This document shows, piece after piece, positions 31,695 through 43,275 of a DNA stretch of 64,000 nt (within the stretch, counting starts at the first letter, position 1; every line of letters begins with the position of its first letter). A model generated the notes under the pieces. It made no database searches and had not been told where the DNA came from. It saw only the letters and a list, made by a program, of their open reading frames with translations. Source of the stretch: Notamacropus eugenii (lineage: Eukaryota; Chordata; Mammalia; Diprotodontia; Macropodidae); contig NC_092875.1 in NCBI RefSeq assembly GCF_028372415.1, positions 353,978,225 through 354,042,224 of the forward strand. The letters are read 5' to 3'. Position numbers and translations under genes: made by a program.

Positions 31695-31900
31695 AAGAAT
31701 AACTGGCATTCACATAGTACTTACAAATATTATTTCCTTTTGAGTCTCACAATAATCCCATGAGGCAAAAAGGCAATAGATCTTATCCCCATTTAACAAA
31801 ATGGAAATTGAAGCTCTTAAATTCTATGCCTATGGTCACACAGCTGTAAGTATAAAGGTAATATTTGACCGCAGGTCTTTCTGTCTCTGGGACTAATCTT
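31695..31900 (-). repeat. MIR-type SINE, antisense
   Basis: 'cacatagtacttacaaatat', 'cacaataatcccatgaggca' and 'tatggtcacacagctgtaag' form a nearly full antisense MIR. Confidence 0.7.
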
Positions 31901-32574
31901 ATCCCAGTGAAACTAAGGCAAGTCAAGTTGTGAAAATTAATTTCATTTCCATTAAACTCAAAACCAGGGAAAACTAGAGTTTGCCAGCCATATCTAAATG
32001 AGGAAATTGCAAACTTCTGTCTTGGTGAGTGATTTTCTACAGCATCCATGATTGAGAGGATGTAGGCAGCCAACCAGAGAATCTGAATTTTTTAATAAAA
32101 TTCCAAAACAACTTTGACAAGGATAACTTCTCATTTTAGCAGCAGCAGCAACAACCAAAAAAAGACAAATTAAAATTGCAATTCTAAAAAAGATAAGATT
32201 TGAGATGGATAAATATATGGTAATATATCTGGAGGAAATGATCAGCATTTACATAAAATGAGACATAGCTATTTAGAAAGAAGCAAAACTGAAAAAGTCC
32301 TGGCAGGTATAGATGATAATAAATTGTATGGAAGCTTATAATATAACATTCTTGCCCAAAATGATAAATTCCCTCCCACAGCATAGGAATGGTGGATTTT
32401 AGCACCAAAATCTAATAATATCCCTTTAAGCAGCATTTCTAAGTCCATGCTGTAATTATTCACTGTGTTGGGATCACTTTATTTTATGAAAGAGCCTGAG
32501 AAGTTAACATCATAACACATGATACAATAGAGACTTCTCAAATGAAGTCAGGGTGACTGTCAGCTTAATGAGAT
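31901..32574. other. Unassigned non-coding stretch
   Basis: Nothing recognisable. Short minus-strand open frames here lack any family resemblance. Confidence 0.45.
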
Positions 32575-32880
32575 ACAATAGGTATTTACTAAGCACCTAT
32601 TTCCAAGGCACTCTGTAGGTACTAGGGGTAGATAGGTGATATATAAAGTCCCTTTCAGCTCCAACTGCTAGAAGCTTCTAAAAACATGGCCCCATCCCTC
32701 AGAGAGCTTTTACTTTACTAAAAGGGAATGAGAAAAATATTCAGGCAACTATAATACACATTAGAGAGTGAATGGAATCCAAAAAGAGTATTATGAAAAA
32801 TTCAAGAAGACAGAGGGATGGGGGAAAGGATATAATCAGAAAGACCTTTGCAAAGGACGATTCTTGTTTTGGTAACTGAG
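32575..32880 (-). mobile_element. L2 3' end fragment, antisense
   Basis: 'aggtatttactaagcaccta', 'cagagagcttttactttact' and 'gggaaaggatataatcagaa' match the antisense L2 3' end order. Confidence 0.6.
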
Positions 32881-33209
32881 AGGACTGGGGACAAAACGGC
32901 TTAAGGCACTAAATCTTGTAGAGAATCTGTTAAACCAAACATGGAAATAGTTCTGGTTATACTTAGGAAAATAATTTTTCACTCAACCTGGTAATTAGAA
33001 AACAAAATGCACCGTACTGGGGTAGCAGCTATTTCTTTCTCCTTTAAGATATTTAGAAATCAACCTGTATTGAGTTAGTATGGAAGAAAGGGAGTTTTAG
33101 GGGACAAGCATGGTCTAAGGCACTGGGGGCTTCTCTACCCCTTTTTAATCTTCTCTTCTAAGCCACTTTAATACAAATGACTGAAGAAAGAAAGAAAAAG
33201 AAGGGGAGA

Positions 33210-33295
33210 GGAAGGAAGGAAGGAAGGAAGGAAGGAAGGAAGGAAGGAAGGAAGGAAGGAAGGAAGGAAGGAAGGAAGGAAGGAAGGAAGGAAGG
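33210..33295 (+). repeat. (GGAA)n microsatellite
   Basis: About 21 uninterrupted GGAA units. The 'KEGRKEGR' frame (plus) and the 'LPSFLPSF' frame (minus) are translations of the array and not proteins. GGAA arrays can bind ETS-family factors, but no use is implied here. Confidence 0.95.
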
Positions 33296-33959
33296 GTTTT
33301 CATTTGACAGCAACAGCAGCAGCATGTATATTTGGAACTTAATACCTACAGCAGGTGGAGACAAATTGAGAGGCTGCTCCTATGCCATAGGAAGTTATAA
33401 GCCAGGCTCTTCCCTACTGCTTTTCCCCTTCTCTTTCTCTCGTTGTGATACCCCTCCTGCCTCCATATGCAACCTTCACACCTAGATCCCGATGATCCCT
33501 GGGTAGCAGCCTCTCTAAGCTGAATTGCTGGGGAGTGTTCCCTTCTGCGAAGCCAGCAGAAAGCCCTGCCAAGAATGCCTCAGCTGTAAGGTTCTTTGCA
33601 CGAGTCACATTTGTCTGCCCTGATTTACTAACACACCCACAGGAGGTCTCTTGAGGCCCCTAAATGGGAGGCCAGTGATGCCTGTTCTCCCTGTCCCTAG
33701 CTCTCCTGGGGATGGGGGTAAGGGAAGATGGACTGGGTGTAAAACACAAACAAAATTCTGCCCAGGAGAAAGTCTGATCTGCCCTCAGTCATGGTCTTCC
33801 AAATATCTCTTGCTGCCAACTGAAGGGAAAGGGTTAAGGTGTGGTGGTGGGTGATGTTTATTAAAGAACATCCCTCTACACATGTATTCCTATCTCTTCC
33901 CCACCCCCCATCTTGAATCAAGCACCTTTAGTGACAGGAACTTTCCTCTTTCTTGTCAG

Positions 33960-34150
33960 ACTCCTTTTGTTTAACCAGAGGATAGGAGCTTTTAGTGTCT
34001 GATTAATTAACAGTCAGGACAGGATTATGCCATTTTGCAGCTTCCACATTCCCATTAGAAAATTGAAATCTGGCACTTAGGTTTTGAATGGTGTGGGGCA
34101 ATGAGCAATTTACATTCCTTGAAGCACCATATATTATTAGGCTGAGCCTG
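33960..34150. promoter_or_regulatory. Candidate conserved non-coding element
   Basis: Unique-looking DNA with 'gtctgattaattaacagtca' and 'caccatatattattaggctg'. No repeat signature or open frame. The call rests only on composition and motif density. Confidence 0.25.
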
Positions 34151-34689
34151 AAAGATAAAATGATCTCACCCTATTCCTACCATTTAAACTCTAGTGCTGA
34201 TAGAAGTAATGGGTACAGACAATGGCAAGATTAAAAACAAAAATCTACAGGAACTGCTGTTAGAAGAGTTTCTTTAAAATAAAAAAAAGAAAGACAGAGT
34301 CCTAGCAAATAATACCCATGTTCCATCTGGTCCGGATTCTAGCACTGGCAAAGAATTGAAAAGAAAACCTAAAATTATTAGGAAAACAAAGTATTCTGAT
34401 TGGCATTTAACTTGGTGCTCCTACTCTCAGGCATATTAATAGATTGTTTGGGGTATAAACAATAAAGTAAAGGAGAATATTGACCAATGAATAAGTTAAT
34501 CCACTTCGTTAATGAGTGGGGAAACCATAATTTAGCCTGAATTTCCTGAATGGTTTGCAAACATTGACAACTCCAAAATTAGGCGAAAACTGTTTTTTAC
34601 AAATTCTTCTTCTTCCATAAAATAGATACCTAAACTGCTGCAGAGCTGAGAGAGCACAAAGTGAACTTAGGATGTGCAAATTTGGGATA

Positions 34690-34855
34690 TCCACCCCAAA
34701 TACTCACATGGACTATCTGTGCCCAACCTGAGCTTGTATTGGTCTGATCAGCCACAGTTGGACACACTGAAATTTCACTTTATCATGGCAGTCATTTTAG
34801 ACCTCTTTGAAGACGAAGGACAATTACCAACCAACCAAACTAAACTGTCAGCACT
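34690..34855 (+). mobile_element. RTE LINE/SINE 3' end, sense
   Basis: 'gactatctgtgcccaacctg', 'gtattggtctgatcagccac' and 'gaagacgaaggacaattacc' form the RTE 3' end, matching the minus-strand end at 6,791-6,935. In frame it reads DYLCPT, a stop, then ACIGLISHSWTH, which keeps part of the finger-like motif. A 'aaccaacc' tail follows. Confidence 0.75.
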
Positions 34856-35136
34856 CTCTGCTCCTCTTCCCCAAGACTATTATCAGCATTGGACCTGCCT
34901 TACTATTTGTTCTCCCACTTAACTTTAATTTTATCACTATTCACTTGAACAAAGCCTGATGGGGTAGGAGAGTCTGGTGTCCTTTCTTTTTCTGTTCTGA
35001 TTTCTCCACCTATGTTTCTCATGAAGTCTTCTGAAGTACAAGTGAATGACATCTAATGGCCACAACCCTTGCTACCAATCCTGATTGGATTTTTTTTTCT
35101 AAATTAGGAAGCAGCTCTTCTAGGACCTATATAAAA

Positions 35137-35335
35137 AGGTTTCTTGACAATTTTTGTGTCATAGACCACTTGGTCAGTTTAGTTAGAACTCCTCAGAATG
35201 AAGATTTTGAATGCATAAAACAAAATATATAGCATCACAAAAGAACTGTATCAAAATTATTATTTCAATAATATTATATTGAAAGTATAAGATATTTTAA
35301 AACAAGTCCCTGTACCTCAAGTAAGGAACCCTGAC
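35137..35335 (+). mobile_element. Short non-autonomous hAT-like element
   Basis: The left end is 'ggtttcttgacaatttttgt' with 'gtcatagaccacttggtcag'. The right end 'aaggaaccctgacct' is the worn inverse of the left. About 200 bp with no coding. It is the same family as 43,276-43,765, there in reverse. Confidence 0.6.
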
Positions 35336-35339
35336 CTAG

Positions 35340-36384
35340 AAAAAGATAAGTGTATGGGAGGAATGGGATGGCATGGGAGAAATGGCTTAAGAGAATGTCA
35401 TTGTCATCAACAAATGAAAGATAAAAATGACTTTGGGATCAATCAGCAAAAAGTAGAAATGTAAAAATTCCAAAACACATAGGCAATGGTTAAATTACCA
35501 AAGATAAAAGTAAAAATCATAATTATTTGAATAATTTCTATTTTTTTCTTTGATACTTTCATTCCAAAATGGTTGGGGGTGGGGGAAAATGGAGAGAGAA
35601 AGGACAAGGAATTATACAAGCATTGGAAAAATGGTTAGATGTCACTCTCTCTGTTCCTCACTATTGTTTTAGATTATTATTACTAGTTATTAAGGAGCTT
35701 GGAATCCCTATCTTATCTCCAAAAGCTATCAATGGGGAAAGTAATTAGCATCCAACTCTCATTTTTCTTTCCTTATGTCATAGCTTCATCATGAGGAAAG
35801 AATACTCCAGGAAAGGCTGCATTTGTGTATAAAAGAGATGGGCAGATGATTTAAAAATAGTTGAAAGTTCTCCTCCCTCATTATCAACCATTTAGTAGTT
35901 CTTTTGCCTTCAAGTTTCAGATTTGGGCCATAAACACTTTTAGTTCAGGCCCCAACTTTTGCTTGTTTTTACTCACAGAGCTAAAAGTCCAGGGGGGATG
36001 ATCAATAATCCTGATCTTCCAGCCTAAGGGAGGTAGAAGGGCTATTATTTTTTAATCTTATATCCATCCTGGAGAGAATAGAGTATATTTCACTGAAAGA
36101 AGTCTCTGTTGCTAGGGTATCTGCCTTTTCAAAGGAGGAACAAAATAATGTATGCTTGTTAGGAAGAGAAGGAATGATATGAGGGAAAAACGTATCTTAA
36201 TTTTTTCTCTTAAAATGTAGCTATATCTCAGAATCACAGAAGGAAATATAGTCATTGATTAATGCCTCAGGGTCAGGAGGTCTAGTTCTTAGATCCTCTG
36301 TAATCATTCATGATCTTAAAATGCACCATTTACTATCCTAAAAATCTAGATTCCTCTGTTATTAAAGAAAAATTAAAGTCATAC
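35340..36384. other. Unassigned non-coding stretch
   Basis: AT-rich DNA with no gene and no repeat that I can name. Confidence 0.45.
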
Positions 36385-36545
36385 ATAGGTTTGTAAATCT
36401 AGAAGGAACCTCAGAAATCATATAGTCTTGATTTGCCTCTTCTCTCATTTTAGAGATTAGAAAACTAAGACTCAGGGATATACGTAACTTGACAAAGATC
36501 ACACAGGTAGCAAGTATCAGAAGGGGTATTTGAACTCAAGAGTAG
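36385..36545 (-). repeat. MIR-type SINE, antisense
   Basis: 'aaatctagaaggaacctcag', 'gagattagaaaactaagact' and 'aaagatcacacaggtagcaa' give the antisense MIR order. Confidence 0.65.
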
Positions 36546-36554
36546 TATGAGAGA

Positions 36555-36745
36555 AAGAGCCTACAACTTAGAGACAGTAGCAGCCTAGATTAGAATTTCA
36601 CCATCTGCACCAACTAGCTGTGTAGCCATGAGCAAGTCACTTAATTCACATGTAAATAGGGGCACAGTACCTACCTCTCAGGTTTGGTGCAAAGAACCAA
36701 CCTCAAAATGCTGTATTAATGTCTGCCGTTATATTTTATATTATA
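36555..36745 (+). repeat. MIR-type SINE, sense
   Basis: 'ccaactagctgtgtagccat' then 'gagcaagtcacttaattcac' and 'cagtacctacctctcaggtt'. It lies head to head with the preceding antisense MIR. Confidence 0.65.
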
Positions 36746-37335
36746 TAGCTCCTGTAGTTGGAAAACAAGCATTAACAATAGTTTACGGAAGGCATTTTCT
36801 ATCAAGCTAGGAAAAGTTAAAATCACACAGGAGTAAAAAGCAGATAACCTCCCTTTTAGGATCGTAAAATTAAACTGTGCTTTCTGAAGGTCCAACCAAA
36901 GTCATGGCTGGTAAACTAGCAATTCCCAAACTATAAAACTACAACCCCTACTGGGCCCAGATAGGGGGTAGAGCCTTTGATGGGTTATGAGCAGGCTTAC
37001 AATCCCATACTACATGCACATTAAAATTCCAACCTATGTGTAGGTCAGGAGGGTTGAGCTGCTTCTCAGAAATGTTGGCAGCTCTTTCCTGGCATTTCTT
37101 CCTTCCCCTCCCCCCAATTTTCCCTCCTAAGGGTGACAGACATGCTCACTGACAGTTTGTGAGATTTTGGGAGTTAGGGTTGCTAAGCAGCTGTTTAGGC
37201 CAATTGTTTTTTGTGTGGTTATGTTCCATTTTTTAATTGGGCCCTATCTTAAACTATAGTTAAGTCATGACTGTTAGTCACTTTATTTTTAACAAACTTT
37301 GGTACTGTTTCAGGCAGTAAACAAAATGATCTTTG
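36746..37335. other. Unassigned non-coding stretch
   Basis: No exon or repeat recognised. Confidence 0.4.
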
Positions 37336-37337
37336 AA

Positions 37338-39845
37338 AAATTCTGATCAGAAGATTCTGGGAAGATCACTGAGTAGGTCAGAAAATTCCAAGCTCTCAAG
37401 ATTTTCCCCCACAAGAGTTAAAATAACACCTTAGGGCTAACAAAGTTTGGTAAGAGATAAATCAGAATAGGGGCACAGCAGGGGTCTTCCTGGGACAATT
37501 CAAGAAGATCTTAAAAAAAATCTTAGGAAGAGATTTGGTCTGGGGGCAGAGTAAACACCTCCAGGCAAGGTCCTGTTTCCACAACAAGCTGCAAGTCCAG
37601 GGATTAGTTGTTTTGAGAGGCTGCCTTCTCTCCACCCACAGGAACTTTCATCCCTGGGATAGTGGGAGGAGTTGGGCATTTGAGCCCAGGAAGATTGAGG
37701 GATTCTTTGCTCATAAGAAATGCCAAACCCAGCTATAGAGACAGGTGTGGAATCCGTGGGGCAGAAAGCCTCTGGCTATGAGCACTTACAGGAGGCTGGA
37801 GGGTTGGCTTTGTTTTTAAGCTAGAGGGGAGAACTAATGATCTGGGGCAAGAGATGATTACAAAAACTAAGTTATTACCACTAAAAACTGCACAGGCAAA
37901 GGAGAAAGAATTTAGCCATATGGGAATAAAGATGACTGGGGTTCATCTTCAGAGGAAGATATTGAAGTAAAGAAACCCACAAAGAGTAACGTCAAATGGT
38001 AACCTGCCCAAAAAGAATTTATAGAAGATCTTTAAAAGGACTTTAAAAATCAAATGACGAAGATGGAGGAAAAACTAAAAATAAAATAAAATAAAGAAGT
38101 ATGATCCAAAAAAGCAAGAAGGTTCTGAAAGGAAAGTCAACTAATTAGAAAAGGAAATCCAGAATTTTAAGGAAGAAAATGACACCTTGAAAATTAGAAT
38201 TGGGCAAAGTGAAGCCAGCAAAATTATACGAGATCAAAAAATCATTAACCAAAATATGAATAATGAAAAAAAATAGAAGAGAAAGTGAAACATAAGAAAA
38301 ACAACAGATTTGGAGGATAGATCAAGAAGAGAAAATATAAAAATAATTGAACTAACTAAAAGTTATGATCAACAAAAGAATCTTGATACAATAATACAAG
38401 AAATTGAATAAAATTGTGCTGAAGTATTAGGAACAAGGGAGGAAGTAGAAATAGAAAAAAAAATCATTGATCACCACTTAAAAGAGATCCTATGAGGAAA
38501 GCTCATAGGAATATCATAGTCAAATTTCGAAACCCTCAGCTCAATGATAAAATATTAACAGCATCAAGATTAAAACATTTTAAATATGATGGAGCCCCAA
38601 TTAGAATTACACAAGACCTAGCAGCAGAGAAATTAAAGAACCACAGGTCTTTTATCAAAGAGCAAAAGAACTGGGCCTCTGGCCAAAAATATCATACCCT
38701 GCAAAGTTAAGTATTATTCAGAATGAACAAAATGGACACTTGATAAACTCTCAGGCTTTCAAGACTTCGTTAACAAAAATCCTGAACTTAATAGAAGATT
38801 TGACATACAACAACCAAGAGAAAAATAAGGTATATACCGAAGATTGATTATAAGGTATTCATAAAGACAGACTGTTTACCTTTTGCATATATAAAATGTA
38901 AAACGTATGTCTAAGACTCTTATTAATAATTGGGTAGCTCATAACAAAGATTAGGGTAAACCCGACTATGATATTAATTTTAAAAGTAATACCATTTAGG
39001 AATAGCTAAAAAGAGAGCATTTATTTTGTACAAATGAGGTACAATTGATACTGAGGAATTAGAGAGAGTAGGAAGGCTGGTAGTTCTGGTAACCTATTTT
39101 CATCAGGAATGAGTTTAAGAGGGAACAAGTTTTTTTTTTTTTTTTTTTTTTTAGTATTCTTCTAAAGAAGAATATAAAAAAAAAAAACTTCTAAATTCAG
39201 AAGAAATAAAACCATAGGGGCATAGGAAGAAGGGAGAGGACAAGGGAGGGATCTTTAGAGGGGAGAGTGAAGGAATAGGTAAAAAGGAGTATAAAAGGAT
39301 GTTTAGATTTATGGGAATGGGAGGATAGGGGAGGGATATTTGGGGGGCATAGGCAAGTAAGAGGAGGGAAAGGTAGTGGATAGAAGTTAAGTAGAGGAGG
39401 CAGGAGGGATAGGAAACAAGAGATTTGCACAAATACAAAAACCAAAGATCAGTTGTAGAATAGGTTTGAGAAAATATATGTCTATATATGTATGTATATA
39501 TGTATTTATGTATCTATAGCTTCTGGAAGGGATAGGGGGAGGGGAAAAAGAACAATGTAAAAAAGTACACAGCAGAGAATGAAAGAACTCAAAAGGAAAC
39601 AAAGAAAAGATGGACAATTTTCACTTCAAGTATTATTTATCATACAGGCTTTCTTGAAATAAAAATACATTGTTACATAATTTGAATCTTCTCTTATGTT
39701 CTGCTATGCACATGACATTTTTTTTCTTTTTAACTTTGTATTTTAGTTCCAATATTTAAGTTTATGATATGTTTTTGTTTCTTTTCTCTATTTTGTCTTT
39801 GTGTTCCAGCATTTGAATCTAAAATAAAATTAAAGAAAAAAAAAA
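37338..39845 (+). mobile_element. HAL1-type (half-L1) element, sense
   Basis: It begins 'gattctgggaagatcactga', like the 5' end of the antisense copy in the RTE. An ORF1 relic runs to about 38,980. A purine-rich 3' region follows (39.2-39.6 kb), with a T-run at 39,130. The element ends near 39,845 in an A-rich tail. No endonuclease or reverse transcriptase is present, and the total of 2.5 kb fits HAL1, which relies on L1 enzymes in trans. I see no clear target duplication. Confidence 0.72.
38492..38707 (+). pseudogene. HAL1 ORF1 C-terminal domain relic
   Basis: The frame reads HRNIIVKFRNPQLNDKILTA, then FKYDGAPIRITQDLAAEKLK and NHRSFIKEQKNWASGQKYHT. This matches the L1 ORF1p RNA-binding and C-terminal domains (family pattern RNIIVKL...KILKAAR...YKGxPIRITxDLSAETLKxRR). 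The frame breaks after about 72 codons, although the next bases still translate as a worn C-terminal tail in another frame. Confidence 0.8.
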
Positions 39846-40059
39846 TTTGGTTCCTGCCCTCTATGAATTTAGAATCTATGAAAGATTAACCTGACACCAG
39901 GCTTCCCATCTCTAGCTTTAAAACAACTAACAGTGACTTCAGGACTGCTACAATAGGAAAAGAATTTAAGAAAGAATGCAGCCCCAAAGGGACTCTTAAA
40001 GAGATTAGCAATCCCAGGGACATCAAGCAGTTGACCCGAACAAGATCCAGCTATTTTAA

Positions 40060-40695
40060 TGAACTGTGTGATGTGCAGCCAAAGAAAGTGGTAGGACCCT
40101 GGGCCACATGAGAAGCATCACAGCTTCCACAAGTAAAGAGATGGCAGGTTTTTTTTTTCCTGAACTCTGTCCTGTTGGACCACATCTGATGGCCTGTGTT
40201 CAGCTCTGGAGATCACAATTAAGGAAGATATAATAAAGGGCAATGAGAGAGTTGAAGTACCCAAGCTCTGTGTCAAATGAGAATTGGTTAAAGAGAGTGG
40301 GCATGTTTCACTTAGAAAAGAGAGGACTCGGGATGTGTGATAGTGTTCTTTAAGGGTTTAAAGGGCTTCTTCTTAAGGGGTTTCTTAAAGAGTTTAAATG
40401 TCGGGAAGGATTAAGTTTGTTCTGGTATGAGCAGGGGTAAAAGTTGTGGAGGCAAATTTGGGCTTGATGTCACAAAACAAACAAACAAAAAACTTCTTAA
40501 CAATTAGAGCTGTCCAAAAGGAGAGTGGGCTGATGTGGGATATCATAGGTGCCCCCTTGATTGGAGGCCATCAAAGTGAGTCTGGATGACCACTTACTGA
40601 ATATGTTTCATTAGAGGACTGTTTTTAGGTATGGGTCAGACTGGGCAGCCACTGAGCTCTCTTCCAACACTAAAATTACTTGATTGTCTCAAGTA
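40060..40695 (+). mobile_element. L3/CR1-type LINE 3' end, sense
   Basis: 'gtgtgatgtgcagccaaaga', 'ggcctgtgttcagctctgga', 'caattagagctgtccaaaag' and 'ctggatgaccacttactgaa' are CR1/L3 3' phrases in order. The end is 'tcttccaacactaaaattac'. It is a worn fossil without an open frame. Confidence 0.78.
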
Positions 40696-41127
40696 CAAGC
40701 AGTTCTCAATAACTGAACACGAGTGGCCAATAAAGATTTCCCTGATGACACATTGGAAGATGGAGCCCCACTGACTCCTTTTCCCACAAGTCCCTGATTA
40801 CTTAAGTTTTTCCCCAGGGCTGTAACACCATTCAGCTGGCAGAGTTTGGGCCCATTGACTTCCAACTCATTTTCTACAGGCTTAGGCATTCAGAGTGGCT
40901 CAAGAATCAGATTTCAAAGAATCTCACGTGTCAGAGGATTGAAAGTAGGAGGAGGGAATGGTGAAAAGTCCTCCTGTTAATGCTATTTAAGGTATAACTC
41001 ATAACGTAAATCATGAGTTAAACAGGTCTCTATTGATTCTACAGAAAACCTAACTACAATTTGTGATTCTTTCTAAAGGGGAAGACATTCAGAGTTCCAG
41101 ACTATAAACTAAAGAATGATCTATTTA
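40696..41127. other. Unassigned non-coding stretch
   Basis: No gene. The minus-strand open frame at 40,689-40,889 has no family resemblance. Confidence 0.4.
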
Positions 41128-41315
41128 GAATGGTAGAATTGAAAGAAGTCATGGAACTTACCTAGTCTTTGCTTTAACTGAGGAGGAGACCAATGCTTAG
41201 AGAAGTGAAAAGACTTACCTTAAGATTACATACATCTAGTGAAGCGAAGCATTAAAACTCTACAACTCAGATCTCCTTATTTCTTGTCTGGTACTCATTT
41301 CATTATACCTTATAG
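41128..41315 (-). repeat. MIR-type SINE, antisense
   Basis: 'aatggtagaattgaaagaag', 'gaggaggagaccaatgctta' and 'ctcagatctccttatttctt' follow the antisense MIR order. Confidence 0.6.
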
Positions 41316-41749
41316 TCTCCCACTTGGAACTCCACCCTTTATTAAGTTGGCACTGTCTGGACTGATACACGATTCACTGTGACATCATTACACATCGCTG
41401 TCTACAGGATGTTGCCACTTACTGTATTCGGAAAAATTCAAAGTAAAAGATGACAGGATAAAAGCCTCTTCTTGGAAAACAGGCACCACTCATTTTCAAT
41501 GATCCTCTCTGAGATGATGGGTTCCCATTTTGATGACCCTATTGCTAAAGATATCCTAGCAGTAGCAGCCCAATATTCAATAACCTTCCTTCAAAGGATG
41601 GAACAAAACTCAGGGTATTTTGCTCATAGAAAATAGTTCTTGTGTCATATAGGACACTTCAAATTCATATTTGAAACTCAGAATGACACTTTTGTCTTCA
41701 GAATATTTTTGTTTCTACCATGCCCTTTCAATTCCAGAGAGGAGTTAAA
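41316..41749. other. Unassigned non-coding stretch
   Basis: Unique-looking, with no open frame or repeat noted. Confidence 0.4.
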
Positions 41750-41890
41750 TTGAATCAGTGCTATCATCCCATTTTGTAGACAAGGCAAAAATCGTGAAGT
41801 TAAATGAATCACCCCAGGTTATATTGCCCAAGGCAAGTGAGTGGAATAAAGGTGTGTAGGATCCACTTCTGATCCTAGGTTCAGGGATTA
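41750..41890 (-). repeat. MIR-type SINE, antisense fragment
   Basis: 'catcccattttgtagacaag' then 'aagttaaatgaatcacccca' and 'ccacttctgatcctaggttc'. Confidence 0.5.
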
Positions 41891-42040
41891 GGGTTCAGAT
41901 TGCCATAGTGAATGAGCACTTGGTGTTTGTCATCACAACTGCCATAACAAGACTTAAATCTGTGTGACATTTTCAGTGGTGTGCTCGTAAATGTTTAACA
42001 GCAAGCTGTACCAAAATATCGACTTTCTGGGCATACTTTT

Positions 42041-42172
42041 AAATTTAATCTGTGGTATTAATATTTTCTCCATCACTTTCTTAAATATAGACAAACAATC
42101 ACAATCCAATATAACAAGCCTTGATTTGTAGCATTTGCTGATTTCCAAGGTTTGAAAATTGCCCAGTTGGCT
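42041..42172. repeat. Unidentified interspersed repeat, copy A
   Basis: It shares 'attttctccatcactttctt', a 'gttgtat/gtagcatt' stretch and 'tgctgatttccaagg' with 51,588-51,732 in the same orientation. The family is unknown to me, and no coding is evident. Confidence 0.6.
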
Positions 42173-42529
42173 TTTGAAGCCTTCGCTCAAGCTGAATCCA
42201 GTGTACCTCTGAGTGGTCCACACTTTCTGTTGCACTTTGTTTGCAGTAACTCTCTGTAGTAGTTTCACTGAGGTGAAGTGACTTCCCTTAGGTCATATGG
42301 CTTATTAATAAGTGTCCAAGCATGTTTTTAAATCCAATGTGCTGATTCCAAATCCAGCAAACTTTCAAAACATCAAAAGTAGTTACATCATGATAATAAT
42401 TACATACTCTTCTCCTAGATCAAAAAACAGTAAACAAGCAAGGGTCAAAACATATGAACACTCCTTTTGTATTCTGGATACTTTATGATAGCATCCAACA
42501 ACTGGAGCCGAAAAGATATAGCTTAGAGT

Positions 42530-42680
42530 TGATTTGGTCCAAAACCCTCATTTTTTTGGGGGAAAATTGAGGTTCCAAGAATTTAAAAGACTTGCATGAG
42601 GTCACATATATATTAAGTAATAAAGTTAGTATCTTAACCCAGTGCACCTCAGTTTTAATTCTAGTACTCTTTTCCCTGGC
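42530..42680 (-). repeat. MIR-type SINE, antisense fragment
   Basis: 'aaaattgaggttccaagaat', 'gcatgaggtcacatatatat' and 'agttttaattctagtactct' follow the antisense MIR order. Confidence 0.5.
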
Positions 42681-43105
42681 GCAGACTGCCTTTTGGGGAA
42701 AATTCTGTGAAAGCGGTCACCTTCTTTGCACTACCTTTCTCCTTGCTTGGGGAAAACATTCAAGCTTTTCCTCAGGAAGCCCACATAAAACATAAGAGAC
42801 ATGGAAGGAGGCCAACCTCCACACAATGAGTTAATCACTGCACAATGGAAGATCTTAAAGTATAGATTTCTAAGAAAAGGAACTCAAGCTGAACTGTATA
42901 CCACTGAATATTTATTTACAGTGCGGACTTTAGCTGCTGGCACACCAGTTGTGAAGGATTTAATAGACCACTGATAGAGCTGACTCTGTGTTGTCACTAC
43001 AGGGTTGGCTCTAAAGACCTTACCCTGATGAGACAGATAGCTCCTCAATTCGAGTTTACATTTTGCAAAGAATATACAAGAAAAGGCAAGAAGTAACAAG
43101 GTCCT
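42681..43105. other. Unassigned non-coding stretch
   Basis: Nothing recognised. The short open frames on both strands look like chance. Confidence 0.4.
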
Positions 43106-43107
43106 GG

Positions 43108-43200
43108 AATCATTGAAAGTCAGATAGAATCTCAGAGATCATCTTGTCCATTCCCCCAACCCCATTTCATAGATGAGGAAACTAACAGGAATTCATGACA
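43108..43200 (-). repeat. MIR-type SINE fragment, antisense
   Basis: 'gatagaatctcagagatcat' and 'catttcatagatgaggaaac' give the antisense core only. Confidence 0.5.
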
Positions 43201-43275
43201 AAGTTTTGCTTCCCTGTCCTATGCTGTGGCTACCCTAGGATGAGAACTGGAAGAAAACTTAGAGATCATCTAGCT

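Larger units (their letters stand above)
32881..34685. other. Unassigned stretch with a GGAA array and one CNE candidate
   Basis: No exon found. It holds the (GGAA)n array and a homeodomain-site-rich block, each listed separately. Confidence 0.45.

Noticed and set aside
33158-33485. Lys/Glu/Gly-rich and Pro/Ser/Phe-rich open frames on opposite strands
   Set aside because: Both are translations of the (GGAA)n array.
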